Below are positions 49,107-56,935 of a stretch of 64,000 nucleotides of DNA, piece by piece. Positions within the stretch are counted from its first letter, which is position 1, and each line of letters begins with the position of its first letter. The notes under the pieces were generated by a model. That model was given only the letters and a program-made list of their open reading frames with translations. It searched no databases and was not told the origin of the DNA. This DNA comes from UBA6016 sp964568395 (GTDB lineage: Bacteria; Campylobacterota; Campylobacteria; Campylobacterales; UBA6016), in NCBI GenBank assembly GCA_964568395.1, contig CAZMPN010000009.1, positions 18,386 to 82,385 on the forward strand, in the 5' to 3' direction. A program made the translations under genes and the position numbers.

Positions 49107-50342
49107 GTGCAAGAGTATTTAAGTAGGGCAAAAGCGGCGTGCGCCGATTTGTCCCAGACTTCCGGAAAGCTCAGAAACGAAGTTCTAAGAGAGATGGCAA
49201 AGGCTCTTAGGACGGAGAGAATGCCTATCATAGAGGCCAACAAAAAAGATTTGGAGTATGCCGCGGCGAACAATCTGTCATCCGCGATGATAGATAGGCT
49301 GATGCTGGACGAAAAACGTATCAACGGTATGGCGGAGTCTATAGAGACGATAGCCTCGCTGATCGATCCGCTCGGAAGGACGCTTGACGGCTGGACGTTG
49401 CCAAACGGCCTCACGGTGCAAAAAGTGAGCATCCCTATAGGCGTAATCGGCGTCATATACGAGTCAAGGCCAAACGTTACCTCCGATACCGCCGCACTCT
49501 GCTTTAAAAGCGGCAACGTAGCCGTGCTAAAAGGCGGTAAGGAGGCGATAAACTCCAATTTCGCCATTGCGGACGTATTAAGGGGCGTGCTTGACAAATT
49601 CGGGCTTTCCAGAGACATAATCTCGATGCTTCCCGATGCGAGCAGGGAAGGGGTGATGCAGCTCGTTAAAATGGATAAATACGTAGACCTTATAATACCT
49701 AGAGGCGGGGAGTCGCTTATCCGAGCCGTATGCGACAACGCCACCGTTCCGGTCGTAAAGCACGACAAGGGCGTATGCCATGTATATGTCGACAGATATG
49801 CGGATATAGATAGCGCGTTAAAGATAGCCATCAATGCGAAAGTCCAAAGACCAGGCGTTTGCAACTCGATGGAGACCTTGCTTGTAGACGAGTCTATAGC
49901 GGCCAGCGTCCTACCGCTTTTCAAAGCCGAGTTCGACAAGTTTTCAACGAAGCTCAAAGGATGCGCAAAAACGCAAGAGGTTGTAGACGTCGCGGAGGCA
50001 TCGGAGGATGATTTTTATTTGGAGTACGGAGAGAACATATTAAACATAAAGGTAGTCGACGGAGTAAAAGAGGCGGTGGCGCATATATCCAAATACGGTT
50101 CCGGACATAGCGACGCGATAATATCCGATAGCTATCAAAATGCGGAGTTTTTCCTAAATGCGGTGGACTCCGCGTGCGTATATGTAAATGCGTCTACGAG
50201 ATTTACGGACGGCGGCGAATTCGGCTTTGGCGCAGAGGTGGGCATATCCACCAACAAGCTGCACTCCAGAGGGCCTATGGGCGTAAACGACCTTACCACA
50301 TATAAGTATAAAGTATTCGGAAGCGGCCAAATTAGAGAATGA
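49107..50342 (+). CDS. proA: Gamma-glutamyl phosphate reductase
   Basis: A 411-residue enzyme of proline synthesis that reduces gamma-glutamyl phosphate to the semialdehyde. It has the aldehyde-dehydrogenase fold with the catalytic cysteine in RPGVCNSMET, PIGVIGVIYESRPNV, LIIPRGGESLI and the FTDGGEFGFGAEVGIST end. The start is GTG with AGGG six bases upstream. ProB is not adjacent. Its stop overlaps the ATP-binding gene as ATGA. Confidence 0.96.
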   Translation: MQEYLSRAKAACADLSQTSGKLRNEVLREMAKALRTERMPIIEANKKDLEYAAANNLSSAMIDRLMLDEKRINGMAESIETIASLIDPLGRTLDGWTLPNGLTVQKVSIPIGVIGVIYESRPNVTSDTAALCFKSGNVAVLKGGKEAINSNFAIADVLRGVLDKFGLSRDIISMLPDASREGVMQLVKMDKYVDLIIPRGGESLIRAVCDNATVPVVKHDKGVCHVYVDRYADIDSALKIAINAKVQRPGVCNSMETLLVDESIAASVLPLFKAEFDKFSTKLKGCAKTQEVVDVAEASEDDFYLEYGENILNIKVVDGVKEAVAHISKYGSGHSDAIISDSYQNAEFFLNAVDSACVYVNASTRFTDGGEFGFGAEVGISTNKLHSRGPMGVNDLTTYKYKVFGSGQIRE

Positions 50343-50911
50343 GCGAGAACGTTCTTCGGATAAATGGGCTTCGGTTTGGATATTCAAAGCAGGAGCTCTT
50401 GTTTGACGACTTCAATTTGGAACTTAAGAAGGGCGAGATAGTCTCGATAGTAGGCCCTAGCGGAAAAGGGAAGAGTACGCTTTTTGATTTGATAGCCGGC
50501 TTCAAAAAACCTTTTTTAGGAGAGATAGAGTCAAAAAAGATATCCTTCGTCTTTCAAGACCCTTACAGCTCATTTCACAACAGCTACTCTATAGAAAACC
50601 AGATTTTGGACGTCGCCGACAGTTTGGACTACTCTACGCTTGAGAATACTCTAAAGCTTGAACGCGCTGTATTGCAAAAAAAACCGTATGAACTGAGCGG
50701 TGGACAGCTTCAGAGATGTTCTATATTTAGGGCGCTTATGATGAAACCGGATCTTATTTTGGCGGACGAGCCGACTTCCGCTCTTGACAATATAATTCAA
50801 CTGGAAGTCATGAAGACGCTCGTGGAGAGCGTCAAGGAATCGGCCCTGCTTTTGATTACGCATGACCTATCTCTGGCGAGATGGTGTTCGGACAGGATAG
50901 TTAAGCTTTAG
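50339..50911 (+). CDS. Orphan ABC ATPase of the oligopeptide/nickel type
   Basis: A compact 190-residue ATPase. Walker A is GPSGKGKST (about 38-46), the Q-loop VFQDPYSSFHNSYSI has the pattern of DppD/DppF and NikE, the signature is LSGGQLQR, and Walker B is LILADEPTSALD with the switch THDLS. It lacks the C-terminal oligopeptide domain with cysteines found in transport ATPases. No permease or binding protein is nearby; the only partner is proA, by a four-base overlap. It may serve a transporter encoded elsewhere. Confidence 0.8.
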   Translation: MSENVLRINGLRFGYSKQELLFDDFNLELKKGEIVSIVGPSGKGKSTLFDLIAGFKKPFLGEIESKKISFVFQDPYSSFHNSYSIENQILDVADSLDYSTLENTLKLERAVLQKKPYELSGGQLQRCSIFRALMMKPDLILADEPTSALDNIIQLEVMKTLVESVKESALLLITHDLSLARWCSDRIVKL

Positions 50912-51603
50912 GCGTTAGCCCTTGCGTCGTCAAGCGTTTTTTGCATATCCTCCCTAGCTTTTGCAAGCCACTCTTTGCCTTCAGGCATAAACGAATCCAT
51001 ATAGATAATCTGTAGGGTTCCGCCCTTCGAGCTACCCCCGCCTTCTTTTGTGGAGTACTTGGTGTCCAAAAGCTTGGCGGAATCCACGAGCACTACCGGC
51101 TGAACTCTAAGATTTAGTTTGTCGGCTATCATTTTTGCCCCGGCCTTAAACTCCAAAAGCTCCCTCTCTTTACCCCTAGTTCCCTCCGGAAAAATAACAA
51201 GCGGCCTGCCTTGCTCGATAGCGTTCTTGGAGTCTTTCAGCAGTTTTACCAACCCCTGCTTATTTTCCCTGTCTACGGCTATCATCTTGCACGATTTGAA
51301 TAGATGTCCAAAAAGAGGAATATTGAAAAGCTCCTCTTTGGCGACCCAGCAGAGGTTTTTTTTGGTTATGGCTTCCATGGCGACTATGTCGAGCACGCTT
51401 TGGTGGTTTAGTATATACAGTCCGGCGCTATCGTCTATCTCGCCGACTATCTTCGGTTTAACCATAAAGACCTTCAACAGTATTTTTGAGAGAGTAGTCC
51501 TTGGTCCTTTGTTTTTCTTTCCGGTCAGATATAAAAACGGAATAAACAGCGCTATAAAAAGCCCGGCTAGAATACCTTTTAGATAAAGCCTAATTACCGA
51601 CAA
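50908..51603 (-). CDS. plsC: 1-acyl-sn-glycerol-3-phosphate acyltransferase
   Basis: A 231-residue membrane-bound acyltransferase that makes phosphatidic acid. It has an N-terminal helix (about 7-27), the catalytic NHQSVLDI (HX4D), the substrate-binding FPEGTRG, and a C-terminal tail with a conserved basic/Ala-rich end. It ends convergently with the ABC gene (4-base overlap). Upstream it overlaps the BatD-like gene by 14 bases, so plsC, that gene and the M23 peptidase form one transcript. Confidence 0.93.
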   Translation of the reverse strand: MSVIRLYLKGILAGLFIALFIPFLYLTGKKNKGPRTTLSKILLKVFMVKPKIVGEIDDSAGLYILNHQSVLDIVAMEAITKKNLCWVAKEELFNIPLFGHLFKSCKMIAVDRENKQGLVKLLKDSKNAIEQGRPLVIFPEGTRGKERELLEFKAGAKMIADKLNLRVQPVVLVDSAKLLDTKYSTKEGGGSSKGGTLQIIYMDSFMPEGKEWLAKAREDMQKTLDDARANA

Positions 51604-52696
51604 TCGTCTCTCCTTTTACCCAGCCGATCTTTCCGTCCTGGAGTTTTATTTTTACATAGCCTTCGCTTGTCTTTAGCTTTTCTACCGGCATATCCGACGT
51701 AGCCTGGAAGAAAGCCGTCGAGTTTTCGGTAGGCAGCAGGTATACGATCGTGTCTTTTTTGATTTTAACCTGCTCGTTGGGTATGAATAAGAATACGACC
51801 CCGGCGATTATGGTGGCTACGATGAGTATTAAAAATATTTTTTCGCGCTTAAAATAGTATATGCCGTATAGAATAGAGGCTATGACGGCCACCGTCAAAA
51901 ATACATAGAGCGCCTTATCGGAGCTTTTTGGCTGCAGATCGGTCTGAGTGCTGACCTTGTCTTCTATCTTTGAGAGATCCAGCGTTACCGATACCGTCTG
52001 CATGGAACTTTTCTCTTTGTCGAAATATTCGAATTCCAGATTTTTTTGGTTTGCCGGAATAATCAGGTAGTAAAACATCTTGCCGTTCTCAAGACCGTTT
52101 TTTAAAGAGTTTACGCCTTGCATTCCTATGTTTTGGAGTTTGAAGTCTTCCAGGTTTGCGTATTTGGCGGAGATGTCAAGCGCCAAAATATTGTTTTGCG
52201 CGTCATATCCGTCTATCTTGTAGTTGCTTACCGATAGGGACGAGGCTATTACCCCGCAAAATTTTTGCGTAGGAACCACCGACGATGCGTTTATCGTCTG
52301 GCCCTGCATGGATACGCTCTCTTTGTCGGCCCCGTTGATCGAGTATACCGTCTGAATATCCGGGAGTCTGACGGCCTGATCCAAAACTTTAAAATACAAA
52401 GAGAGGGTGAACGAGCCGTCCGAGTCCAGATTCCATTTGTAGTTCGAGTTTAACAGTTTTATGCCGCTTTGATTCGCCAGAGCCGTCTTTAAAAGACCTA
52501 GTTCGTTTGAAGCGACTAGCGCCTTTAGTCTTATTTCAAAAATCTCGTTTTTGAATAGCGCTGACGGAGTCTTGTCGTAGGATACGAACAGCGCTTGATC
52601 CGATGATTGTTTTTTGGAGCTGTCGTTCATATCTGCGGCTATCAAAACCGAGCTAAAGGCAAAAAATAAAAAAACAAGTATTCGCAACGCTCTCAA
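51590..52696 (-). CDS. Envelope protein with BatD-like region, two membrane helices and C-terminal SH3
   Basis: A 368-residue protein. A signal peptide (about 1-20) is followed by a beta-rich periplasmic region (about 35-265, reminiscent of BatD), two membrane helices (about 267-285 and 290-308) and a C-terminal bacterial SH3-like domain (about 312-368, with VYLLPTENSTAFF and GKIGWVKGE). SH3 domains of this sort bind peptidoglycan. It overlaps the M23 peptidase gene by four bases and plsC by 14, suggesting a cell-wall role. The exact function is not known to me. Confidence 0.65.
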   Translation of the reverse strand: MRALRILVFLFFAFSSVLIAADMNDSSKKQSSDQALFVSYDKTPSALFKNEIFEIRLKALVASNELGLLKTALANQSGIKLLNSNYKWNLDSDGSFTLSLYFKVLDQAVRLPDIQTVYSINGADKESVSMQGQTINASSVVPTQKFCGVIASSLSVSNYKIDGYDAQNNILALDISAKYANLEDFKLQNIGMQGVNSLKNGLENGKMFYYLIIPANQKNLEFEYFDKEKSSMQTVSVTLDLSKIEDKVSTQTDLQPKSSDKALYVFLTVAVIASILYGIYYFKREKIFLILIVATIIAGVVFLFIPNEQVKIKKDTIVYLLPTENSTAFFQATSDMPVEKLKTSEGYVKIKLQDGKIGWVKGETIVGN

Positions 52697-53793
52697 TATC
52701 TGTTCCTTGTTGTTTTGGTGTTAATGTTCGATTCCAAAAATAAGCGCCTCGCCTCTTTTGCGAAGGCGAAAAAATTAACATCTTCCAGCTTTTTGCTATG
52801 CGGGGTGCCGTATAGGATAGCCGGGTTTATATACTCTCCGTCTTTTTTTACGCCAAAGTGCAAATGCGGACCGGTTGCCAAGCCCGTTGAGCCGACAAGT
52901 CCGATAATCTCTCTTTTCGGCACGAAATATCCAGGCTTTAAATCGGCCTTTATCTTCGAGAGATGTCCGTATATCGTCTCGAATCCGTTATTGTGGGCTA
53001 TTTTAACATAATTTCCGACATTTGGGCTATATCCGACCTCTATCACCCTGCCATCAAGCGCGCTGCGTACGCTTGTTCCGTATTTTGCCGCTAAATCTAC
53101 CCCTTGGTGCGCCCTGAAATATTTCAATATCGGATGCAGTCTGCTGCTTGAATAAAAATCAGAAACCCTATCAAATTCGACAGGCGTCACAGCCGTCGTA
53201 TCGCTCAGTATGGCGCCGTTCCTATCATATAGCTCGCCGTTATGCTCAAAGGCAAACATAAAAAAACCTTCCGCCTCGCCAAGCAGGGCTACCGTTTTTG
53301 GCGGCAGTATGACTCCGCCAAAGACCCTCTCTCGTTTTAGGACGGATATTGAAAGCGGCTTTTTGCCCGTATATTTGATCATTGACTGCGAAAGCGTGTC
53401 CGATAATTTTGCATCCGCCTCGTTTGTTTGAATAGCTTTGGCATCGAGGCGAACGACGGCGTATCTGTCTATAAACTTTTCGCCAAGAGGCGTCAGCTTT
53501 ATTTTGGATATGCCGTTTTGTGCTGAAACCGATAGCCTCGTATTGCGATTGTCGGCATGCAGTATATACGCCTCCAGGTTGTTTGGTTCTTTTTGTGTGA
53601 CGAGTATTTGCGCAGGTGTTTTGTTGTTTTCTATTATTTTGTCCGCCAGCGTTTGGGTGAGGCCGAATCTCTTTGTGAATGAATAGAGTTGTTTTGGTGT
53701 GGCTGCGTCGTATATTTCAATCCTTGCCGATAAAGACGATACGAATAGCATCGCAAATATCGGCATGGATCGTGCTATATTAGATTGAAGCAA
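52693..53793 (-). CDS. M23-family peptidoglycan endopeptidase
   Basis: A 366-residue exported peptidase. After a signal peptide (about 1-23) and an N-terminal regulatory region it has the LytM core: HQGVDLAA (first zinc His and Asp) and GPHLHFGV (HxH). Relatives in Campylobacter and Helicobacter (Csd/Pgp3-like DD-endopeptidases) trim cross-links and shape helical cells, but I cannot say which paralogue this is. The start is probably TTG 53793 with AAGG five bases upstream, inside the end of purQ; a shorter ATG start at 53766 is possible. Confidence 0.88.
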   Translation of the reverse strand: MLQSNIARSMPIFAMLFVSSLSARIEIYDAATPKQLYSFTKRFGLTQTLADKIIENNKTPAQILVTQKEPNNLEAYILHADNRNTRLSVSAQNGISKIKLTPLGEKFIDRYAVVRLDAKAIQTNEADAKLSDTLSQSMIKYTGKKPLSISVLKRERVFGGVILPPKTVALLGEAEGFFMFAFEHNGELYDRNGAILSDTTAVTPVEFDRVSDFYSSSRLHPILKYFRAHQGVDLAAKYGTSVRSALDGRVIEVGYSPNVGNYVKIAHNNGFETIYGHLSKIKADLKPGYFVPKREIIGLVGSTGLATGPHLHFGVKKDGEYINPAILYGTPHSKKLEDVNFFAFAKEARRLFLESNINTKTTRNRY

Positions 53794-54457
53794 GGAAGCC
53801 TTTTATCAGTTTGTTGCCGTCTTCGCTTCTAAGGGCGTTTTCACATGCCCTCTCCGGATGCGGCATAAGACCGAAAACGTTTTTTGTTTCGTTGCATATT
53901 CCCGCTATGCAGTCTACGGAGCCGTTTAGGTTGAGCTCTTTTCCGTTTTCGTCCGCATATTTTAGAAGCACTTGGCCTTTATCGTACATTTTTTTGAGTG
54001 TTTCTGTATCGATGTTGTAATTACCGTCGGCGTGGGCAACTGGCATATTTAGAAGTTCGCCCGTTTTGGTTAGCGACAAGAAAGCATTGTCGTTTGAAAC
54101 TACTTTCAAATCAACGAATTTGCTGATAAAGTGAAGATTTTCATTTCTTTTCATTGCCCCCGGGAGTAGCCCGGCCTCTAGAAGTATCTGGAAACCGTTG
54201 CATATCCCTAGAACTTTTCCGCCTTTTTGGGCAAATTTGGCAACCTCCTGCATGATAGGAGAGAACCTAGCTATCGCGCCGCTTCTAAGATAATCCCCGT
54301 AGCTAAAACCGCCGGGTACTATAACCGCCTCGGTGCCGCTTGGCAAAGCGCTCTCTTTGTGCCATACTACCTCGGCTTTGTATCCGAGTCTTTCGACTGC
54401 GTATTTGGTATCCTGTTCGCAGTTCGTACCCGGGAAAAACAGTACGGCGATACTCAT
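53780..54457 (-). CDS. purQ: Phosphoribosylformylglycinamidine synthase glutaminase subunit
   Basis: A 225-residue class-I glutaminase that feeds ammonia to PurL in purine synthesis. The nucleophile is in LGICNGFQ, with FPGTNCEQD, PGGFSYGDYL and the end GLMPHPERACE carrying the His/Glu pair. The ATG 54457 overlaps the purS stop as ATGA; an upstream in-frame start at 54514 lies in purS and is discarded. PurL, the large subunit, is not in the window. Confidence 0.95.
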   Translation of the reverse strand: MSIAVLFFPGTNCEQDTKYAVERLGYKAEVVWHKESALPSGTEAVIVPGGFSYGDYLRSGAIARFSPIMQEVAKFAQKGGKVLGICNGFQILLEAGLLPGAMKRNENLHFISKFVDLKVVSNDNAFLSLTKTGELLNMPVAHADGNYNIDTETLKKMYDKGQVLLKYADENGKELNLNGSVDCIAGICNETKNVFGLMPHPERACENALRSEDGNKLIKGFLASI

Positions 54458-54702
54458 TTTACGAGCTCGAAACTGTAATTTTCGATAACGGTATTTGCAA
54501 GCAGCGTTTCGCACATTTTTTCAACTTCCGCTTTTGCTTTTGCTTCGTCGTTTGTGCTTAGGTCGAGCACGACTTGCTTACCCATCCTGACGCCCTTTAC
54601 GTCGTTAAAGCCCATCGTGGATAGCGCATGGTGTACAGCTTTGCCTTGAGGGTCTAGTACGCCTTCTTTCAAAAATATATTTACTATGGCTTTCAAATTC
54701 AT
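54454..54702 (-). CDS. purS: Phosphoribosylformylglycinamidine synthase subunit PurS
   Basis: An 82-residue subunit that bridges PurQ and the small-type PurL. Typical features are LKEGVLDPQGKAVHHALSTMGF and VRMGKQV. Presence of PurS means that the three-part (small PurL) enzyme is used. It sits between purC (9 bases away) and purQ (overlap of four). Confidence 0.95.
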   Translation of the reverse strand: MNLKAIVNIFLKEGVLDPQGKAVHHALSTMGFNDVKGVRMGKQVVLDLSTNDEAKAKAEVEKMCETLLANTVIENYSFELVK

Positions 54703-54711
54703 ATCCTTCGG

Positions 54712-55422
54712 TTAGTTTAGTATTTTTTCTAGTACTTTTTCGTATCCGGCTCTAACGGAACCAAGGTCTTGTCTAAATCTGTCCTTATCCAGTTTTTCGA
54801 GGGTTTCTTTATCCCAGAATCTGCAGCTGTCAGGGCTTATTTCGTCCGCTAGCAGTATCTCTCCGTTCGCGTCTTTGCCGAACTCGAGTTTGAAGTCTAC
54901 CAGTATGAGGCCTTTGTCGTCAAAGAACTTGAATAGAACGTCGTTTACTTTTCTCGCCATTGCTTTTAGAATCTCAAGATCTTCTTTTTTGTCTACGAGT
55001 TTCATTAGCATTGCGTGCTCGTCGTTGATGATAGGATCGCCAAGAGAGTCGTCTTTATAATAAAACTCTACCAGAGTAAAGTCTAGCTTTTTGCCGTCTT
55101 CGATCCCCAGTCTTTTCGTGAGGCTTCCGGTAGCTATGTTTCTCGTTACGACCTCGATAGGTATTATGTTTACTTTTTTAATCGCCATTTCGTTGTCGGA
55201 GAGCACTTTTATCATGTGGGTTTTGATACCGTTTTTCTCCAGCAAATCAAAAAGCTCTTTTGAAATTTTGCAGTTAAGGGCGCCCTTGCCGGCCTCGCTC
55301 CCTTTTTTTAGAGCGTTAAAAGCAGTCAAATCATCTTTAAACTCTGCTATAAAGATATTCGCATCGTCCGTTTTGAATATCTTTTTACCTTTGCCTTCGT
55401 ACAAAAGTTCAGTTTTGTTCAT
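54712..55422 (-). CDS. purC: SAICAR synthase
   Basis: A 236-residue ligase that joins aspartate to CAIR in purine synthesis. It shows LLYEGKGKKIF, EFKDDLTAFNA, PIEVVTRNIATGS and the LVDFKLEFG and LADEISPDSCRFWD metal/ATP segments. Normal length. First of three pur genes in the order purC-purS-purQ, followed directly by the cell-wall genes on the same strand. Confidence 0.96.
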   Translation of the reverse strand: MNKTELLYEGKGKKIFKTDDANIFIAEFKDDLTAFNALKKGSEAGKGALNCKISKELFDLLEKNGIKTHMIKVLSDNEMAIKKVNIIPIEVVTRNIATGSLTKRLGIEDGKKLDFTLVEFYYKDDSLGDPIINDEHAMLMKLVDKKEDLEILKAMARKVNDVLFKFFDDKGLILVDFKLEFGKDANGEILLADEISPDSCRFWDKETLEKLDKDRFRQDLGSVRAGYEKVLEKILN

Positions 55423-55431
55423 CTTTTCCCC

Positions 55432-56760
55432 TTACTTTTTAGTGATTATTAGTGCTTTTACGATACCGATGGCCGTTTGGAGCTGCAAATCTTTCGCCAT
55501 GTTCTCATCCGAGAGAGCCTCTTCCTTTTTGGTCTTAGGCAGCTTTTCGCTCTGATGCTTTTCCGCAGGTTTCTCCTTTTCAAGCTTTTCAAGCTCGCCT
55601 TGAAGATGTTGTTTTAGATCGGCCTCTTTTACGCTAAAGCTCTCATCGACGCTATCCTTTACTACGCCAGCCGCTACGGCTACGTCAGGCGTTACGCCGA
55701 CCGCTTGAATCGTCCTGCCGCTAGGAAGGTAGTATCTGGCGATAGTTAGTCTTATCGCATCGGTTTTATCTATCGGAAGAACAACCTGCACGCTTCCTTT
55801 TCCAAAGCTTTTTTCGCCTACGACTACGGCTCTTTTATTGTCTTGCAAGCTTCCGCTGACGATTTCGCTCGCTGACGCGCTTCCGCCGTTGATTAGAACC
55901 GTCATCGGAATGTTTTTATACGTAGCTCTTCCGCTTGCGTCATACACTACGTTCTCGTCGGCGACTCTTCCTTTTTGCGATACTATAACGCCTTTTTCAA
56001 CGAACATATCCACGAGACCCACGGCCTGATCCAGAAGTCCGCCAGGATTGTTTCTAAGGTCTAATACTATTCCTTTAGGGTTCTTGATTTTTTCTAGCTC
56101 TTTTTTGACGGCTTCAACTACTTTTTTGTCAAACGACGTAACCCTGATGTAAGCTATATCGCCTTCAAGTTTTTTGCCGTATACGGACTGGATGTTTATG
56201 ATATCCCTGATTATCGATATTTTGAACGGTTTCGCTTCCGTTTTCCTGACTATCGTAAGGTCGATTTTTGTCTTTGGTTTGCCTCTCATGAGATTTACGG
56301 CCTCGTCTATCGTCATATTGATTGTCGACTGGTCGTTTATCTTGAGTATTATATCGCCGGACTGTACCCCGGCTTTATACGCTGGGGTCCCCTCTATCGG
56401 AGCTATGACGGTCAAAGCGCCGTTTTTCATGCCCACCGTGATGCCAAGACCGCCGAATTCGCCTTCCGTCTCAACTTTTAGGTCTTTATATTGCTTCTCG
56501 TCCAGATAGCCCGAGTGCGCGTCTAGATTTGTGAGAAGGCCCTGAAGTGATTTTTTGATGATATCGTCCAGGGAGAGTTCGTCTACATAGTATTTTTGTA
56601 TCGTACCGACTACTTTCGTGAATTTTGCGAAAGCCGCTAGTTTCGTATCTTGCGTGCCGTCGTTTGCAGGTTGGAGAGCGTTTAGGGAAGTGTTGTATAC
56701 AAAGAGTCCCGCTATTGCCGCACTTACGGCACCCAGCGCTATGAATTTTCTATTCTTCAC
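55432..56760 (-). CDS. ctpA: C-terminal processing peptidase (S41 family)
   Basis: A 442-residue periplasmic serine protease. It has an N-terminal membrane anchor or signal (about 7-26), a PDZ domain (about 92-175, with GGLGITVGMKNG) and the S41 core: the nucleophile in NGGSASASEIVSG and the lysine base in GEKSFGKGSVQ. The last 70 residues are charged and possibly flexible. It trims exported proteins or cell-wall hydrolases, fitting the envelope genes nearby. Start GTG; the ribosome site AAGGA is about 11 bases away, longer than usual, and overlaps a palindrome CCTTCGAAGG (56773-56782). Confidence 0.92.
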   Translation of the reverse strand: MKNRKFIALGAVSAAIAGLFVYNTSLNALQPANDGTQDTKLAAFAKFTKVVGTIQKYYVDELSLDDIIKKSLQGLLTNLDAHSGYLDEKQYKDLKVETEGEFGGLGITVGMKNGALTVIAPIEGTPAYKAGVQSGDIILKINDQSTINMTIDEAVNLMRGKPKTKIDLTIVRKTEAKPFKISIIRDIINIQSVYGKKLEGDIAYIRVTSFDKKVVEAVKKELEKIKNPKGIVLDLRNNPGGLLDQAVGLVDMFVEKGVIVSQKGRVADENVVYDASGRATYKNIPMTVLINGGSASASEIVSGSLQDNKRAVVVGEKSFGKGSVQVVLPIDKTDAIRLTIARYYLPSGRTIQAVGVTPDVAVAAGVVKDSVDESFSVKEADLKQHLQGELEKLEKEKPAEKHQSEKLPKTKKEEALSDENMAKDLQLQTAIGIVKALIITKK

Positions 56761-56864
56761 TTTTTGCTTTTTCCTTCGAAGGTTTAGGGTGTGAAAGTTT
56801 GTCAGAATGATACAATTTTTTCCCTTTCGTGTGGCGTAAAAACAAAAATATTAGCTCTTATAGA

Positions 56865-56885
56865 CTTGACAATACCACACTCAAA
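56865..56885 (+). promoter_or_regulatory. HAIR-like operator for the HspR heat-shock repressor
   Basis: CTTGACA-N7-ACTCAAA matches the HspR-binding HAIR consensus CTTGAGT-N7-ACTCAAG in 11 of 14 fixed bases with exact spacing. It covers the -35 hexamer of the clpB promoter, so bound repressor would block transcription. HspR repression of chaperone genes through HAIR elements is established in Helicobacter and Campylobacter. HspR itself is not in this window. Confidence 0.65.
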
Positions 56886-56895
56886 GTTGTAAAAT
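56866..56895 (+). promoter_or_regulatory. clpB promoter
   Basis: A perfect -35 TTGACA (56866-56871) and a -10 TAAAAT (56890-56895) are 18 bases apart and about 40 bases from the clpB ATG. The strong -35 is unusual for this phylum and overlaps the HAIR-like site. Confidence 0.65.
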
Positions 56896-56935
56896 TTTAG
56901 TTGTATCAATTAAATAAAATATAAAAGGATAAACG

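Noticed and set aside
56773..56782. CCTTCGAAGG palindrome in the ctpA leader as an operator
   Set aside because: A 10-bp palindrome is expected by chance in a window of this size, and it overlaps the likely ribosome site, so I give it no separate role.
56840..56935. CIRCE (HrcA) element before clpB
   Set aside because: TTAGCTCT at 56851 resembles one CIRCE arm, but the second arm GAGTGCTAA is absent; the HAIR-like site explains control better.
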